A DNA stretch of 6,366 nt. Source: Alphaproteobacteria bacterium. Lineage in GTDB: Bacteria > Pseudomonadota > Alphaproteobacteria > RS24. This document shows positions 5,734-6,366 of the stretch, piece by piece (positions within the stretch are counted from its first letter, which is position 1; every line of letters starts with the position of its first letter). The stretch is taken from positions 1-6,366 of the forward strand of contig JAKMCZ010000164.1 in NCBI GenBank assembly GCA_022428185.1. The letters run 5' to 3'. The notes beneath the pieces are model-generated. The model worked only from the letters and a program-made list of their open reading frames with translations, had not been told where the DNA came from and did no database searches. A program made the translations under genes and the position numbers.

Positions 5734-6366
5734 CCTCGCCTTTATCGGGCTTGGCGTCATGGGCTATCCCATGGCCGGTCATTTGGCGACTGCCGGTCAT
5801 CACGTGACGGTTTACAACCGGACAACTGAAAAAGCCGACAAATGGGTGGCGCAATATGGCGGGCATCGTGCCGACACACCGCGTGCTGCTGCCAGCGGCG
5901 CTGATTTGGTGTTTAGCTGCGTCGGCAATGATGATGATTTACGCGCGGTGATTCTGGGCGCTGATGGCGCACTGGCCGGAATGGATGCAGGCGCAATATT
6001 GATTGACCATACAACAACCTCGGCTGATGTGGCGCGCGAATTGGCGGCGGCTTGTGCAGCGCAAGATTGCGCCATGCTCGATGCCCCGGTTTCAGGCGGC
6101 GAGGCGGGTGCGATTAATGGCGCGCTGACAGTAATGGTCGGCGGCGAGGCAGCAGTGTTTGACCGCGCCACGCCGTTTATCGACCATTTTGCGCGCGCAC
6201 GGCAATTAATGGGGCCGTCCGGAGCCGGGCAATTAACCAAGATGGTCAATCAAATTTGCATTGGCGGTTTGGTGCAGGGACTTTCAGAGGGTCTGGATTT
6301 TGCCGATAAGGCAGGGCTGGACGGGCGCGCCGTGATTGAGGTGATTTCCAAAGGGGCGGCGCAAAG
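5726..6366 (+). CDS. NAD(P)-dependent oxidoreductase, 3-hydroxyisobutyrate dehydrogenase family, 3' end missing
   Basis: This is a cytoplasmic beta-hydroxyacid dehydrogenase, a family that oxidises or reduces substrates such as 3-hydroxyisobutyrate, tartronate semialdehyde, glyoxylate or succinic semialdehyde. The 213 visible residues cover the whole Rossmann domain and the beginning of the helical domain. The dinucleotide motif is GLGVMG at 8-13. NR at 31-32 follows the second strand, where a basic residue often favours NADP(H), so NADPH use is possible but uncertain. HTTTS (95-99) and DAPVSGG (119-125) form the substrate site, and GAGQLTKMVNQ (166-176) supplies the catalytic lysine K172 and N175. 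Full family members have about 290-300 residues, so roughly 80 are cut off at the right edge. The ATG overlaps the flavin reductase stop by 8 nt within ATGGCTGA and has only a weak ribosome site, so coupling to the upstream gene is likely. The substrate cannot be told. Confidence 0.93.
   Translation, partial: MADLAFIGLGVMGYPMAGHLATAGHHVTVYNRTTEKADKWVAQYGGHRADTPRAAASGADLVFSCVGNDDDLRAVILGADGALAGMDAGAILIDHTTTSADVARELAAACAAQDCAMLDAPVSGGEAGAINGALTVMVGGEAAVFDRATPFIDHFARARQLMGPSGAGQLTKMVNQICIGGLVQGLSEGLDFADKAGLDGRAVIEVISKGAAQ

Noticed and set aside
5812..6249. 145-codon open frame on the minus strand
   Set aside because: It is antisense to the hydroxyacid dehydrogenase, which has complete Rossmann and catalytic motifs; the Ala/Ser/Pro-rich translation is typical of a shadow frame.

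Overview
The window is a compact bacterial chromosomal segment with almost no non-coding DNA. Gene content and protein style suggest an alphaproteobacterium: a TakP-like TRAP transporter with a Tat-exported binding protein, and a Bpt/ATE-type aminoacyl-tRNA-protein transferase whose N-terminus looks alphaproteobacterial. G+C is moderate, estimated by eye in the low-to-mid fifties. The genus cannot be fixed from this sequence; a marine or aquatic lineage is only a guess.

Left block (1-5143, all on the minus strand, so read right to left): a 608-residue SLC13/DASS-type permease with two central TrkA_C (RCK_C) domains (3317-5143); a Bpt/ATE-family protein transferase (2579-3304); and a complete order of TRAP transporter genes, namely binding protein DctP/TakP-like (1475-2560), small permease DctQ (948-1463) and large permease DctM (1-955, running off the left edge). 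Gaps are 12, 18 and 11 nt and the last pair overlaps by 8 nt, so one transcript is plausible. Binding-protein residues match the carboxylate and cation site of the 2-oxo-acid binder TakP, so a small (2-oxo/hydroxy) monocarboxylate is the best guess for the TRAP substrate. With an anion permease at the head, the block looks like an organic-anion uptake operon, with an N-degron enzyme lodged in the middle.

Centre (5144-5238): a 95-nt divergent intergenic region, the only real regulatory space in the window. It must hold the start signals for both directions unless internal promoters exist. It contains a small imperfect inverted repeat but no convincing consensus promoter.

Right block (5239-6366, plus strand): a 164-residue flavin reductase-like FMN-binding protein whose stop overlaps by 8 nt the start of a 3-hydroxyisobutyrate dehydrogenase-family NAD(P)-dependent oxidoreductase, which runs off the right edge. 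The two are probably translationally coupled; their common pathway is not evident.

No RNA genes, mobile elements, CRISPR arrays, tandem repeats or clear terminators were seen. I did not find a convincing undescribed system; the most notable points are the gene arrangement, the predicted binding-site chemistry and the shared ATGGCTGA overlap junction.
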